From the NCBI RefSeq assembly GCF_021129195.1, contig NZ_JAJOHW010000025.1:16766-80765 (forward strand): DNA of 64,000 nucleotides, written 5' to 3'. The notes beneath the pieces are model-generated. The model had not been told where the DNA came from. It ran no database searches and saw only the letters and a list, made by a program, of their open reading frames with translations. Of the stretch, positions 1 through 8,553 are shown one piece after another. Numbering within the stretch: the first letter of the stretch is position 1; each line of letters starts with the position of its first letter. The position numbers and the translations under genes were made by a program. Source of the DNA: Chromobacterium aquaticum. GTDB taxonomy: Bacteria > Pseudomonadota > Gammaproteobacteria > Burkholderiales > Chromobacteriaceae.

Positions 1-456
1 GCCTTGCAGAACCTGCTGCGCGGCAGCGGCATCAACAATATGATGGCGCTCAACTGCGCGGCCACCGACTACGACTTCAAGGCCAAGCGCGCCGCGCTGC
101 GCTGCGAAGGCCCGCTGGGTCCGGCCGCGTCGCAGCCGTCGCAGCCGGGCGGCGGCGACGCCCAGCTGGGCTTGGCCAAGCTCAGCTATTCCAGCCCTGT
201 GCGCTGCCTGCGCGGCCAGCTGCAAGGCGTGGGCGAGCCGGACGGCTATAGTCTGGTGAGCGGTCCCAAGCTGGGCCGCGCCGTCATGGCCGACCACGGC
301 GCGTTCAACTACCGCCGCGACCAGGACCAGCCGGGCGTGGCCGACCAGATCACCGTGCGCGTGCGCAAGGGCGCGCAAACGCGGGATGTGGTGGTGCAGT
401 TGCTGGCGACGCCGGTGAATATGTCGGACGAGGCGTGCTGGGCCCGCGCCGGTTGA
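1..456 (+). CDS. 3' end of an unrecognised protein (5' truncated)
   Basis: The reading frame is open from the first base of the window and ends with TGA at 454-456, so only the last ~151 residues are present. The visible part holds four cysteines in the first half and one near the C-terminus, a short Ala/Ser/Gln/Pro/Gly-rich linker (about residues 40-52), and a beta-like tail. This would suit an exported disulfide-bonded protein, but the N-terminus lies outside the window. I recognise no family. A strong bidirectional terminator follows directly, so this is the last gene of its transcription unit. Confidence 0.55.
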   Translation, partial: ALQNLLRGSGINNMMALNCAATDYDFKAKRAALRCEGPLGPAASQPSQPGGGDAQLGLAKLSYSSPVRCLRGQLQGVGEPDGYSLVSGPKLGRAVMADHGAFNYRRDQDQPGVADQITVRVRKGAQTRDVVVQLLATPVNMSDEACWARAG

Positions 457-480
457 GGCGTGTCTGAGGCATGAATGAAA

Positions 481-510
481 AGAGCCGGGAGATTCCCGGC
501 TCTTTTTGTT
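481..510. terminator. Bidirectional rho-independent terminator
   Basis: A perfect 10-bp stem (481-490 with 494-503) has a 3-nt GAT loop and a T-rich tract on the plus strand; on the minus strand an A/T-rich flank serves the convergent gene. It lies between the rightward gene ending at 456 and the leftward patatin gene ending at 511. Confidence 0.85.
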
Positions 511-1587
511 TTAGAGCGCTTGAACCTGGCCCAGGTCCGGCCGCTCCAGCCACGCCATGAAGGCGTCGCCCAGCCTTTGGCTCTCGGCGGTGGCCTGGCG
601 CCAAACCTGTTGGCGCTGAGCGTCCCGGCCCAGATAGCGGTGGAAGTCCTGACGGTCTGGTAGCTTGCCGCCGGGCAGCCGCGCCAGATAGTCGCGCGAC
701 GGCGCGATCAGCACGGTGTTGGCGTGGTGGGCCGGGCTGGAGCCGCGCCAGGGCAGGAATTTGTCGAACCAGCCGGGCACGATGCGCTCGGTGAAATGAG
801 GGTAGAGCACGATGTCGTCGCCGTGGGCGAAGGGGAAATCCAGATGGTAATCGGTCAGGCCGCCATCGCGATAAGTGGCCGCCGGCGCGCCCGGCAGTTG
901 CACGCCGCTGAGCACGCCGGGAATGGCGATGGTGCCCATCAGCGCGGCATCCAGATTGTCCATTCCCAGCGGCTGGCACAGCGTGGGGATGCTGTCCTCG
1001 GGCTTGAAGCGCAAGTCGCTGCGCGGATCGTGGCAGATCACCCGGCTGAAGGCGTGGCGCAGCAAGCCGCGCGACAAGGTGTTGAGCGCGGCGCTCAGCG
1101 CCAGGCCGCCCAGCAGCGCCGCGCGCGCCTCGCTGGCGAGCATGCCGTGGGATCGCACCAGCAACAGGCTAAGCTGATAGTGCGGATGATCGATCAGCGC
1201 GGCGCGCGCTGCCGGTGACAGCACCTCGTCCAGCATCAGCCGGGTCTGGCGGGTGATGTCGGCGACGCCGATCTTGGTCGCGTAGGTTTCGTCGGTGTAG
1301 CGCTCCGCCAGCCGGGCCAGCGCCTGGCGCGGTTCGGCCTGCATCGCGCAGGCGAAACGCCAGCCGCCGATGGAGGCGCCGACCAGCTCGCGCCGACGCG
1401 GGCTGCGGTTCAGCCATTCGAACACCGCCTGGTCCAGGCCGGTGATGCCTATCGCCTTGGGACCGCCGGCGGCGCCGGGCAGGGTGGTCACGCTGGCGGC
1501 GGGCAGGCCCTGGCGCGCCAGCAGCTTGCGTGCGTGCGCGCCGGCCTTGATCACGAGGGGCGGGTAGGGAATATGGATGGCGGGCAT
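511..1587 (-). CDS. Patatin-like phospholipase
   Basis: This is a serine acyl-hydrolase of the patatin family with a Ser-Asp dyad. From the start at 1587 (MPAIHIP) the protein is 358 residues. The glycine-rich oxyanion segment GAAGGPK lies near residues 38-44, the nucleophile motif GASIGG puts Ser at about residue 72, and the DGG motif (YRDGG) puts the catalytic Asp at about 241. No signal peptide is seen, so it is probably cytosolic. An in-frame ATG at 1665 would add 26 residues of low-complexity sequence. I prefer the later start because family similarity begins there, but neither has a convincing ribosome binding site. It diverges from the GAF gene at 1698. Substrate unknown. Confidence 0.8.
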   Translation of the reverse strand: MPAIHIPYPPLVIKAGAHARKLLARQGLPAASVTTLPGAAGGPKAIGITGLDQAVFEWLNRSPRRRELVGASIGGWRFACAMQAEPRQALARLAERYTDETYATKIGVADITRQTRLMLDEVLSPAARAALIDHPHYQLSLLLVRSHGMLASEARAALLGGLALSAALNTLSRGLLRHAFSRVICHDPRSDLRFKPEDSIPTLCQPLGMDNLDAALMGTIAIPGVLSGVQLPGAPAATYRDGGLTDYHLDFPFAHGDDIVLYPHFTERIVPGWFDKFLPWRGSSPAHHANTVLIAPSRDYLARLPGGKLPDRQDFHRYLGRDAQRQQVWRQATAESQRLGDAFMAWLERPDLGQVQAL

Positions 1588-1697
1588 GGTGTCGTATTCT
1601 GGACTGGGGTTGGCCAGCGCGGGGCGGTTTTTGGTATCCTGCTGGGCTTTGATATTCATTCGCATCGGGCGGCGGCGCCGCCTTCAGGAGCACAGTC

Positions 1698-2423
1698 ATG
1701 ATACCCGTAAGCCAACTGTCCGACTATCTGCGCGAGCAGAGCCTGGAACTGGATCGCACCGAGCTGCAGATCGCGGTGCTGACCCTGTCCGCGGTCTTGA
1801 GCGCGGACAAGCCGGCGGCGCGCCAGGACCTGTACCGCTACCGGGTGCCCAAATTGAGCGAGGACGGCAGCTGCTCGCTGTTCGAGGAGCTGGCGGAGGA
1901 GCCTTATGATCTGGCGCCGCTGTTCGGCGGCGAAAGCCCGGAGGCGACGGCGGCACTGCGCAATCTGCTGGCGCTGGTGGAGTCGGTGAACCTCAAGGTG
2001 GGCGCGGACTGGTTGGGCGTGTACCGCAAGATAGGCAAGGGCCAGCAGGCCAAGCTGGTCAAGCTGGCCTATCAGGGCGTGCCCAGCCGCGCCGAGTTTC
2101 CTCTGACCGAGGCCTTCGCCGAGTACAGCAACAATAGCCGGGTGGGCCTGACCGGCTGGGCGGTGCTGATCGAGGACGTCAAAGCCTGGCGTGCCGAGGG
2201 CGGCGGCTATTACGAGTGCGACCCCAAGGTGATGAGCGAGGTGTGCCTGCCGGTGCTGGGCCAGGACGATAATGTGCTGGGCATTCTGGACGCCGAGGCG
2301 TCCAGCGCCGGATTCTTCACGCCGGAGCGGCTGGTGTGGCTGGCCGCGTTGGCCATCGTGCTGGCCGAGCCCTTCGCCGCCTTGCCGCTGGCGCTTGAAA
2401 ATCCGGAAGCCGACCACAGTTAA
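1698..2423 (+). CDS. GAF domain-containing protein
   Basis: This 241-residue cytoplasmic protein has a helical N-terminal part (1-80) and a GAF domain from about 85 to 225. A CAGGAG ribosome binding site precedes the ATG. The C-terminal GAF half, with ECDP near residue 174, Cys183 and GILDAE near 195-200, resembles free methionine-R-sulfoxide reductase (fRMsr). Of the three cysteines known in that enzyme only the one in the xxCD position is clearly present, and the CGxA cysteine is absent (GLTGWA here). A sensory or ligand-binding role is therefore as likely as catalysis. ribA follows 54 bp downstream on the same strand. Confidence 0.75.
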   Translation: MIPVSQLSDYLREQSLELDRTELQIAVLTLSAVLSADKPAARQDLYRYRVPKLSEDGSCSLFEELAEEPYDLAPLFGGESPEATAALRNLLALVESVNLKVGADWLGVYRKIGKGQQAKLVKLAYQGVPSRAEFPLTEAFAEYSNNSRVGLTGWAVLIEDVKAWRAEGGGYYECDPKVMSEVCLPVLGQDDNVLGILDAEASSAGFFTPERLVWLAALAIVLAEPFAALPLALENPEADHS

Positions 2424-2477
2424 TAAAGATTATCGCGCGCGGATTCAGGCGCGCTTACCAGGTTTAGCGGAGAAACA

Positions 2478-3101
2478 ATGTCATTGCCTGCTGTCGAGCT
2501 CAGCGTGGATGAGCCGAGGATGGAATACGTCGCCAGTTGCAAGCTGCCCACCCCGTGGGGTGAGTTCACCATGCATGGTTTTGAGGAAGTGGGTGGCCGC
2601 GAGCATGTCGCGCTGACCCTGGGCACGATAGACGACGGCGAGCCGGTGCTGTCGCGCCTGCATTCGGAGTGCTTGACCGGCGATGCGCTGTTTTCCTTGC
2701 GCTGCGACTGCGGCTTCCAGCTGGAAGCGGCCTTGTCCGCCATCGCCGCCGAAGGCCGCGGCGCGCTGCTGTATCTGCGCCAGGAAGGCCGCGGCATCGG
2801 GCTGATCAACAAGATCCGCGCCTACCAGCTGCAGGACGGCGGCGCCGATACCGTCGAGGCCAATGAGCGGCTGGGCTTCCCCGCCGACATGCGCGATTTC
2901 CGCATCGCCCGTCATATGCTGGACCAACTGGGCGTGTCGCGAGTGCGGGTGATGACCAATAATCCGCGCAAGATCGAAACCCTGCGCAGCGCCGGCATCG
3001 ACGTGGTGGAGCGGGTGCCGCTGGAAGTGGGGCGCAATCCGCACAACGACCGCTATCTGGACACCAAGGCCAGCAAGCTGGGCCATATGTTGTTCAAGTG
3101 A
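2478..3101 (+). CDS. ribA: GTP cyclohydrolase II
   Basis: Catalyses the first step of riboflavin synthesis, opening GTP to 2,5-diamino-6-ribosylamino-pyrimidinone phosphate, formate and pyrophosphate. The 207-residue protein is a stand-alone RibA without a fused RibB domain. The zinc ligands fit C-x10-C-x-C (Cys65, Cys76, Cys78), and the GTP/active-site motif RQEGRGIGL lies at 101-109. The C-terminal NNPRKIETL segment is typical. A GCGGAG site precedes the ATG. The 54-bp gap to the GAF gene has a short GC stem (2435-2454) without a T-run, and no FMN riboswitch is recognisable. A terminator follows at 3138. Confidence 0.96.
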   Translation: MSLPAVELSVDEPRMEYVASCKLPTPWGEFTMHGFEEVGGREHVALTLGTIDDGEPVLSRLHSECLTGDALFSLRCDCGFQLEAALSAIAAEGRGALLYLRQEGRGIGLINKIRAYQLQDGGADTVEANERLGFPADMRDFRIARHMLDQLGVSRVRVMTNNPRKIETLRSAGIDVVERVPLEVGRNPHNDRYLDTKASKLGHMLFK

Positions 3102-3137
3102 GCGGCCGCGCCGGAACGGCGCAGTCGGGGATGTACG

Positions 3138-3163
3138 AACGGGAGCCCATGGCTCCCGTTTTT
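3138..3163. terminator. Terminator between convergent ribA and hugZ-like gene
   Basis: A perfect 10-bp stem (3138-3147 with 3151-3160) has a 3-nt CAT loop and TTT beyond. It sits between ribA (rightward) and the leftward gene whose stop codon is at 3163-3165. Confidence 0.8.
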
Positions 3164-3807
3164 CATGCCAGCGCCGCGCAGAGTTCCTGCCAGCGGGCGG
3201 TCAGTTCGGCTGCCGTCAGCGCATCGGGAAAAGCCAGCCGTCGGCGCGTGGCGGCGATTTCGTAATCGATGCCGTGGCAGTCGACGCCCAACAGCCGGAT
3301 GCCGGCGGGCACGGCGGCGCCTTGCGCCAGCAGCTCCGCCTCTTGCTCCGGCTCCAGCGTCGCGCCGTCCAGCCACTGCTCGGCCTCCAGCCAGCCCATG
3401 CGGCCGAAGCCCTCGATATAGCGCAGCCGTTGCGGCCGCAGCCGGTAAAAGCCGAAGTCCAGCTGCAGCCAGTTCTCGGCCTCAGGCTGGTAGCGCAGAT
3501 GGCGCGCCAGCTCCAGCGGCGTGGGTTGGAAGGCTTCCATGTCGCCCAACAGCGTCAGGCGCGCGCCACTCTGGCTGGATGCCGCCGCCGGGTCCAGCAG
3601 CGCCACGCTGCAGCGCGGATCGGCCTGCAGGTTCTTGCTGTGTTCGGCCAGCGCGCTGAGGCAGAGCATGGGCCGGTGGCGGGCGTCGGGCACGCAGGGT
3701 ATCGGCGTGGCGTAGGGGTAGCCGGCCAGCTGGGTGCTGTGGCTGGCCAGGCTGGCGTGGACGCAGCGGTGCAGCAGATGGATGGCGGCTGAGGGCGGGA
3801 TTTTCAT
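3163..3807 (-). CDS. HugZ/pyridoxamine-phosphate-oxidase-like split-barrel protein
   Basis: This 214-residue protein has a split-barrel flavin/heme-binding fold. The N-terminal segment ASHSTQLAGYPYATPIPCVPD matches the first barrel strands of the HugZ/PNPOx group. The YIEGFGRMGWL motif (about residues 129-139) is characteristic of HugZ-like proteins, where the region contacts heme or flavin. These proteins act in heme degradation (HugZ) or as flavin reductases, and sequence alone does not decide between these. It is cytoplasmic and apparently monocistronic: the S53 peptidase gene lies upstream on the same strand with its own terminator between them. Confidence 0.7.
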   Translation of the reverse strand: MKIPPSAAIHLLHRCVHASLASHSTQLAGYPYATPIPCVPDARHRPMLCLSALAEHSKNLQADPRCSVALLDPAAASSQSGARLTLLGDMEAFQPTPLELARHLRYQPEAENWLQLDFGFYRLRPQRLRYIEGFGRMGWLEAEQWLDGATLEPEQEAELLAQGAAVPAGIRLLGVDCHGIDYEIAATRRRLAFPDALTAAELTARWQELCAALA

Positions 3808-3861
3808 GTTTGGTTTCCGACGCGAAGTGGGCTCATCTTAGCCGGCGTCGCGGCCAGGCGC

Positions 3862-3886
3862 AAAAAAGCCCCGGCGTAGCGGGGCT
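3862..3886 (-). terminator. Rho-independent terminator of the S53 peptidase gene
   Basis: Read on the minus strand, a 7-bp stem (3886-3880 with 3873-3867) with a 6-nt loop is followed by six Ts (A-run at 3862-3867). It lies 21 bp past the stop codon of the peptidase gene. Confidence 0.8.
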
Positions 3887-3906
3887 CAAGGCGAGAGGGC
3901 GCTGCT

Positions 3907-5535
3907 TTAAAAACCAGGGGTCCGCGCGATGAAGGCGTTCAGATTGGCGATGTTCAGGCTGCCCCAGCCGGTGGTGTAGTCCCAGCCCTTGGCGGCGCTG
4001 TAGGCGCCGTTGCTGCCGCTGGTGACGTCATGGTACAGCGAGGGATTGGCCTTGAAGTATTTGTAGATCGACGGCGCCGGCGAGTTGATGTTGTTGCCGT
4101 TGGCCGATTCGATGCGCGCCCAGAAGCCGGTGAACAGCGGCGCCGCCAGGCTGGTGCCGCCGATCTGCGAGGTGCTGCCGTTGACCAGCACCAGCGCGCC
4201 GCTATTGGGGTCGGCGTCGAAGGAGACGTCGGGCACGCCGCGCTTGGTCTTGGAAATGGTCAGCACGCCGGCGCTGGTCTGCCAGGCAGGAGCGCTCTCG
4301 GTATAGCTGGGGCCACCGCCGCCGCCGTTCCAGGTGCTTTCCGACAGATAGCCGGTCTGGCCGCTGGTGGACAGCGTGGTGCCGCCCACCGCGATCACGT
4401 ACGGCGATACCGCCGGATAGCTCTGGCGCGCGGTGCGGCCGCCGCACTCGTAGGAGCCGGAATCGCCAGTGGACACCGAGAAGGTCTGGCCCTGGGCCAC
4501 CGCCGCCTGGAAGATCTGGTCGGCGCTGGCGGTCATGCCGTCGCTCTGCGCGCTGGTCTCGCATTCGCCCAGAGAAACGTTGACCACCTTGGCGCTGCCG
4601 TCGCTGACCGCAGCGTTGAAGGCGGCGGTGATGTCGGCATTGGTCATCGACGGCGCGACGTAGAAGTTCATCTGCTGCACCGCGCCGCCGGCGGCGGCGA
4701 GAATGTCCTGGCTGTCCAGGTTCCATTCCTCGGTGCCGGAGGTGTCGCTGGTGGGCGTGCCGCTATTGATCACCGAGGTGGCCACCGTGCCGTAGCCGGC
4801 GCCGCTGGCGAAGTCCTGCAGATCGCTCAGCGTCTGGGTCAGGTCGCCCTCGGCGATGATGCCCACCGTGGTGTTGCTGGCCGGCGGCAGGCTGTTCGCG
4901 TTGTAGATGGACGGGAAATCGGTGGGGGAATGGCCGCTGACGCTGGCGGTCTTGAAGGCCTGCGGCGTCGGGTGGCGCAGTGCGGTGCGGAATTGATGCA
5001 CGTTCTGCAGGCCGTGCACCGCCAGCACGATGTCGGCCAGTTGGCTGGGCACCTGGGCGTTGGCGACATTGGCGAAGGCCTGGCGGCCGTTGATGTTGTA
5101 GCGGTGCAGCGAGGTCTGGAAGCCGGCCTTGACCGTGGCGGCGCTGCCGTCGGCGGTGATCAGCAGGCGGTTGGGCGCCACCTTGATATTGCGGAAGCCG
5201 CTGGCCTGCAAATGCTTGACCACGGTCTGCGCTTGAGCCTCGGTGGGCGAGAAGCGGTTCAGGAACTCGGTCTTGCTCAGGTAGTGCTTGCTGCCGCCTT
5301 GCAGAATGCTCTGCGTCAGCGCGTCCAGCTGTGCCTTGTTGCGTACTTTCAGCGCCACTGCGATGTGCACGCTCTGGCCGGCCGCGACTTCGCCGCTGTC
5401 TTGCGCTTGCGGGATCAGGCTTTGTACCGGATGGGCCAGGGTGCTGGTGGATTGCCAGTTGAGGGTTGCTGCTTGCGCCGCGATGCTGAAGAAGGCGGCG
5501 GACACCAGTGCGGCCGTGTATTGCTTGGCAAACAT
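3907..5535 (-). CDS. Secreted S53 (sedolisin/kumamolisin) serine-carboxyl peptidase
   Basis: A secreted acid-acting endopeptidase precursor of 542 residues. The signal peptide (1-22, hydrophobic core ending AQA) is followed by a pro-kumamolisin activation domain (about 35-180) and a catalytic domain (about 200-540). The Glu-x3-Asp pair is E270/D274 in EEWNLD, the oxyanion Asp is D358 in STGDSG, and the nucleophile is S462 in GGTSLAAP. The C-terminal YHDVTSG...GWDYTTGWG is the calcium site of the family. All catalytic residues are present, so it should be active after pro-domain removal. It is monocistronic with an AT-rich upstream region and a downstream terminator. Confidence 0.93.
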   Translation of the reverse strand: MFAKQYTAALVSAAFFSIAAQAATLNWQSTSTLAHPVQSLIPQAQDSGEVAAGQSVHIAVALKVRNKAQLDALTQSILQGGSKHYLSKTEFLNRFSPTEAQAQTVVKHLQASGFRNIKVAPNRLLITADGSAATVKAGFQTSLHRYNINGRQAFANVANAQVPSQLADIVLAVHGLQNVHQFRTALRHPTPQAFKTASVSGHSPTDFPSIYNANSLPPASNTTVGIIAEGDLTQTLSDLQDFASGAGYGTVATSVINSGTPTSDTSGTEEWNLDSQDILAAAGGAVQQMNFYVAPSMTNADITAAFNAAVSDGSAKVVNVSLGECETSAQSDGMTASADQIFQAAVAQGQTFSVSTGDSGSYECGGRTARQSYPAVSPYVIAVGGTTLSTSGQTGYLSESTWNGGGGGPSYTESAPAWQTSAGVLTISKTKRGVPDVSFDADPNSGALVLVNGSTSQIGGTSLAAPLFTGFWARIESANGNNINSPAPSIYKYFKANPSLYHDVTSGSNGAYSAAKGWDYTTGWGSLNIANLNAFIARTPGF

Positions 5536-5680
5536 TCACTTCTCCTTTGAAGAAGTACCGCGCGGGCCTGCGGTTAGGCAGAGCCCTTGGATCAGGCTTG
5601 TAGTCGCTCGATGGCGAGCCTTTGATCCAGGTTGGTTGCCCTTGGTGCGGAAGGGCTGCTCCCGATGGGGAACGCTGAAT

Positions 5681-5709
5681 GTGTAATCCCAAACCGCAAG
5701 TGATGACAA
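5681..5709 (-). promoter_or_regulatory. Possible sigma-70 promoter of the S53 peptidase gene
   Basis: On the minus strand TTGTCA (5709-5704), a 17-bp spacer and TTACAC (5686-5681) lie about 145 bp upstream of the start codon. The -35 is good and the -10 weak. The surrounding sequence is much more AT-rich than the genes. Confidence 0.3.
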
Positions 5710-5942
5710 GTAAATTATTGATCAGCGTCAAATCTGTATGCAAAACGCAAAAAAAAATACAAGAGCGATGAGTTTGTTTGATGGTGGCAATGAGTATGCC
5801 TAATGGATTTGAGCTTGCGCTTTGGATGTATGCAAGGCCTGTCGCGCATGAGCGGAGAAGTAGCGAGCAGTTTTGCTCATGGAGCGCATGAGTATTTTAA
5901 AGAGGGCGGGAACTGGACAGCCGTCATGCGCGGTAAGCGCTT

Positions 5943-5978
5943 TGTATCGCCGAAGCGCAGCAGGCTTTGAATGGGTTC
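5943..5978 (-). repeat. Decayed copy of the stop-codon-associated repeat (glnD 3' end)
   Basis: Read from the glnD stop codon (TAA at 5981-5979), the next 36 bases match the gene-proximal end of the intact copy after tldD at about 33 of 36 positions, including the GCTTCGGCGATAC core. Beyond 5943 the match fades; fragments such as a CTCATG...CATGAG stem and a distal arm-like sequence near 5805-5830 suggest a once complete element of roughly 170 bp. The left boundary is uncertain. Confidence 0.65.
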
Positions 5979-8552
5979 TTACAGCCGCAAGGCCGCCAGC
6001 AGCGCGCTCTCCAGCGCCAGCACGGTCTTGTCGTCGCCGAGGCCAGGCCCGGAAATCAGGAAGGAGTCCTCGGCGCGGCTGCCCAGGGTCATGATCTTGG
6101 CGGACTGCACATTCATCCGGTAGTCGGACAGCACCTTGGCGATGCGCGCCAGCAGGCCGGGACGGTCGCCGGCTACGATGGACAATACGTAGAAGCTGGC
6201 CTTGTCGTCCGGGCGGATCAGGATTTGCGGCGTGATCGGGAAGTGCTTGAGATGGCGGCTGATGCGGCCTTGGGCCGGCAGGCTCAGCTCGCCTTCCTGG
6301 CGCAGGCACTCCGCCAGCTCGAATTCGATGAAGTTGATCATGTCGCGGTAATCGCCGTCATGATGCTCGGGCACGAAGACGTGGAAGGTGTCCAGCGCGT
6401 AGCCGTGGCGAGTGGTGTAGACCTTGGCGTCGGCGATGCTGTAATGGGTACGGCCGAAGAAGGCGCAGGCGCGGGCGAACAGCTCCGGGCGGTCGCGGGT
6501 GTAGATCAGCACCTGTATGCCTTCGTGGTCGTCGGACAGCCGCGCGCGCACCAAGGGCTGCTCGGCGTGGACGAAGCGGTTGAGCAGGCGCGCGTGCCAG
6601 GCGATTTCCTTGGCCTCATGGCGCAGAAAGTAGACGGTGTCCAACTGCTGCCACAAGGCGGCTTCCACGCCATTAGGTACGGCGTGCAGGCGCAGCAGCG
6701 TCTGGGCCTGGTGCTTGCGTTCCTCCAGCTCCGAGGCGACGTCCAATTGCCCGCCGCGCACCAGTTGGCGCATTGCCGCGTGGTAGAGGTCCTCCAGCAG
6801 CTTGGCCTTCCACGCATTCCAGACCTTGGGGCTGGTGCCGCGGATATCGGCCACGGTCAGCAGGTAGAGCGCGGTCAGCCTGCGCGGGGTGCCGACCAGT
6901 TCGGCGAAGCGGCTCACGGTTTCCGGGTCGTAGATGTCCTGTTTCTGCGCGACGCTGGACATGGTCAGGTGCTGGCCCACCAGCCAGGCCACCAGCTCGC
7001 CGTCTTGCGGCGGCAGGCCGTGCTGGCGGCAGAACTCCAGCGCATCGACCATGCCGAGCGCCGAGTGATCGCCGCCGCGGCCCTTGGCGATGTCGTGGAA
7101 CAGGCCGGCGAGGTACAGGGTTTCCGGGCGCTCGAAGTCGTTGATCAATCGCGACATCAACGGATATTCGTGGGTGAAGGCGCTGCTAGCGAAGCGGCGC
7201 AGATTGCGCACCACCATCAGGATGTGTTCATCCACGGTGTAGACGTGGAACAGATCGTGCTGCATCTGGCCGACGATGTGGCCGAAATTGGGCAGGTAGC
7301 GGCCGAGCACGCCGTATAGATTCATCCGCCGCAGGCCGCGGGTCAGGCCATTGGGCTCGCGGAACATCTGCAGGAACAGTTCGCGGTTGCGCGGATTGGC
7401 GCGGAAACGCTCATTGATATGGCTACGCGCATGCCACAGCGCGCGCAGCATGCGCGGCGCGAAGCCGCTCAACTCCGGGTGGCGCTGCAAGGTCAGGAAG
7501 GCTTCCAGAATCGCGGACGGGTGTTTTTCGAACACATCGGGCTGGCGGATGCCCAGCATGCCGTTGACCGAATAAAAGCGCTCGTTCAGGTTCTGGGTGA
7601 CGCGCGGTACCTGGGAGTAGATGCGGCCGCGCAGATTGGGCAGCAGGATGCCGTTAAGCTGATTGACGGTCTTGGCGGCGCGGTAATACAGCTGCATCGC
7701 CTGCTCGCTGGCGCGCTTGGCCGGCGTGTCCTGCAGGCCCAGCGCGCGTCCCAGCTGCTGCTGCAGATCGAAGATCAGCCGGTCTTCGCGCCGGCGCGCC
7801 AGCAGGTGCAGCTCGATGCGCAGGCTAAGCAACTGGCGTTCGCTGTGCTTGATCAGCCGCGCCTCGGCCAGGGTCAGGATGCCGCGGCGCACCAGCGCGT
7901 CCCAGTTGTCGCCCAGGCCTATCGCCTTGCTGATCCATAGAATGGTGTGCAGATCGCGCAGCCCGCCCGGGCTTTCCTTGAGATTGGGCTCCAGATTGTT
8001 GCCGACGCCGAAGTGGCGGGTATGGCGCTGCTGCTGTTCCAGGGTCTTGCCCTCGAAGAAGGCCAGCGGGTCGCGCTGGCGCTCCAGCAGCGCGCTCAAG
8101 CGCCGCCATGGCGCGGCATCGCCGGCGATCAGCCGGTTTTCCAGCAGATTGGTCTCGATGGTGATGTCGCCGCTGGCCTCGGACAGGCATTCGTCCACGG
8201 TGCGCACGCTATGGCCGATTTCCAGGCCCACATCCCACAGCAGGCTGATGAAGGCGCCGATGCGCTCGCCCAGTTCCGATGACGGCGCTTGGGAAAGCAG
8301 CACCAGCAGATCGATGTCGGAATAGGGGAACAGTTGACCGCGGCCGTAGCCGCCCACCGCGATCAAGCTGGCGGCGCCGTCCAGGCCGGACTGCGCCCAC
8401 AGCATTTGCAGCATGGCGTCCACCGCCTGGCTGTGGCGCTTCAGATACTCCTGCGGATTATGTTGCTGGCGGTATTGTTCCGCCAGCGCCTGACGTTTGC
8501 CGACCAGGTCCTGGCGCCATTGGGCGAGGGCTTCCGCGGTCGGCAAGCTCAT
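5979..8552 (-). CDS. glnD: [Protein-PII] uridylyltransferase / uridylyl-removing enzyme
   Basis: The primary nitrogen sensor: it uridylylates PII (GlnB/GlnK) when glutamine is low and removes UMP when glutamine is high. The 857-residue protein has the expected order: nucleotidyltransferase domain with GGYGRGQLFPYSDID (about 67-81, metal Asp79/Asp81), PII-UTase middle region, an HD hydrolase domain with GLFHDIAKGRGGDHS (about 480-495), and two C-terminal ACT domains (about 690-770 and 790-857) for glutamine binding. It starts 1 bp after the lptG stop codon, so translation is probably coupled. glnE, which acts downstream in the same cascade, is in this window at 19.8 kb but in a separate unit. 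Confidence 0.97.
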   Translation of the reverse strand: MSLPTAEALAQWRQDLVGKRQALAEQYRQQHNPQEYLKRHSQAVDAMLQMLWAQSGLDGAASLIAVGGYGRGQLFPYSDIDLLVLLSQAPSSELGERIGAFISLLWDVGLEIGHSVRTVDECLSEASGDITIETNLLENRLIAGDAAPWRRLSALLERQRDPLAFFEGKTLEQQQRHTRHFGVGNNLEPNLKESPGGLRDLHTILWISKAIGLGDNWDALVRRGILTLAEARLIKHSERQLLSLRIELHLLARRREDRLIFDLQQQLGRALGLQDTPAKRASEQAMQLYYRAAKTVNQLNGILLPNLRGRIYSQVPRVTQNLNERFYSVNGMLGIRQPDVFEKHPSAILEAFLTLQRHPELSGFAPRMLRALWHARSHINERFRANPRNRELFLQMFREPNGLTRGLRRMNLYGVLGRYLPNFGHIVGQMQHDLFHVYTVDEHILMVVRNLRRFASSAFTHEYPLMSRLINDFERPETLYLAGLFHDIAKGRGGDHSALGMVDALEFCRQHGLPPQDGELVAWLVGQHLTMSSVAQKQDIYDPETVSRFAELVGTPRRLTALYLLTVADIRGTSPKVWNAWKAKLLEDLYHAAMRQLVRGGQLDVASELEERKHQAQTLLRLHAVPNGVEAALWQQLDTVYFLRHEAKEIAWHARLLNRFVHAEQPLVRARLSDDHEGIQVLIYTRDRPELFARACAFFGRTHYSIADAKVYTTRHGYALDTFHVFVPEHHDGDYRDMINFIEFELAECLRQEGELSLPAQGRISRHLKHFPITPQILIRPDDKASFYVLSIVAGDRPGLLARIAKVLSDYRMNVQSAKIMTLGSRAEDSFLISGPGLGDDKTVLALESALLAALRL

Positions 8553-8553
8553 G

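Larger units (their letters stand above)
5536..5978. other. Intergenic region between the S53 peptidase gene and glnD
   Basis: About 440 bp without a gene. The left half (5680-5800) is AT-rich and probably carries the promoter of the leftward peptidase gene. The right part, directly after the glnD stop codon, is a decayed copy of the dispersed inverted-repeat element (see 5943-5978). No convincing T-tailed terminator for glnD was found. Confidence 0.6.

Noticed and set aside
2424..2477. Possible FMN riboswitch before ribA
   Set aside because: The gap is only 54 bp with one short GC stem; the conserved RFN element sequences are absent.
4030..5550. 506-codon open frame opposite the S53 peptidase gene
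   Set aside because: Shadow of a GC-rich gene: low-complexity G/A/R/H-rich translation, no ribosome binding site, and the opposite strand has an intact catalytic protein.
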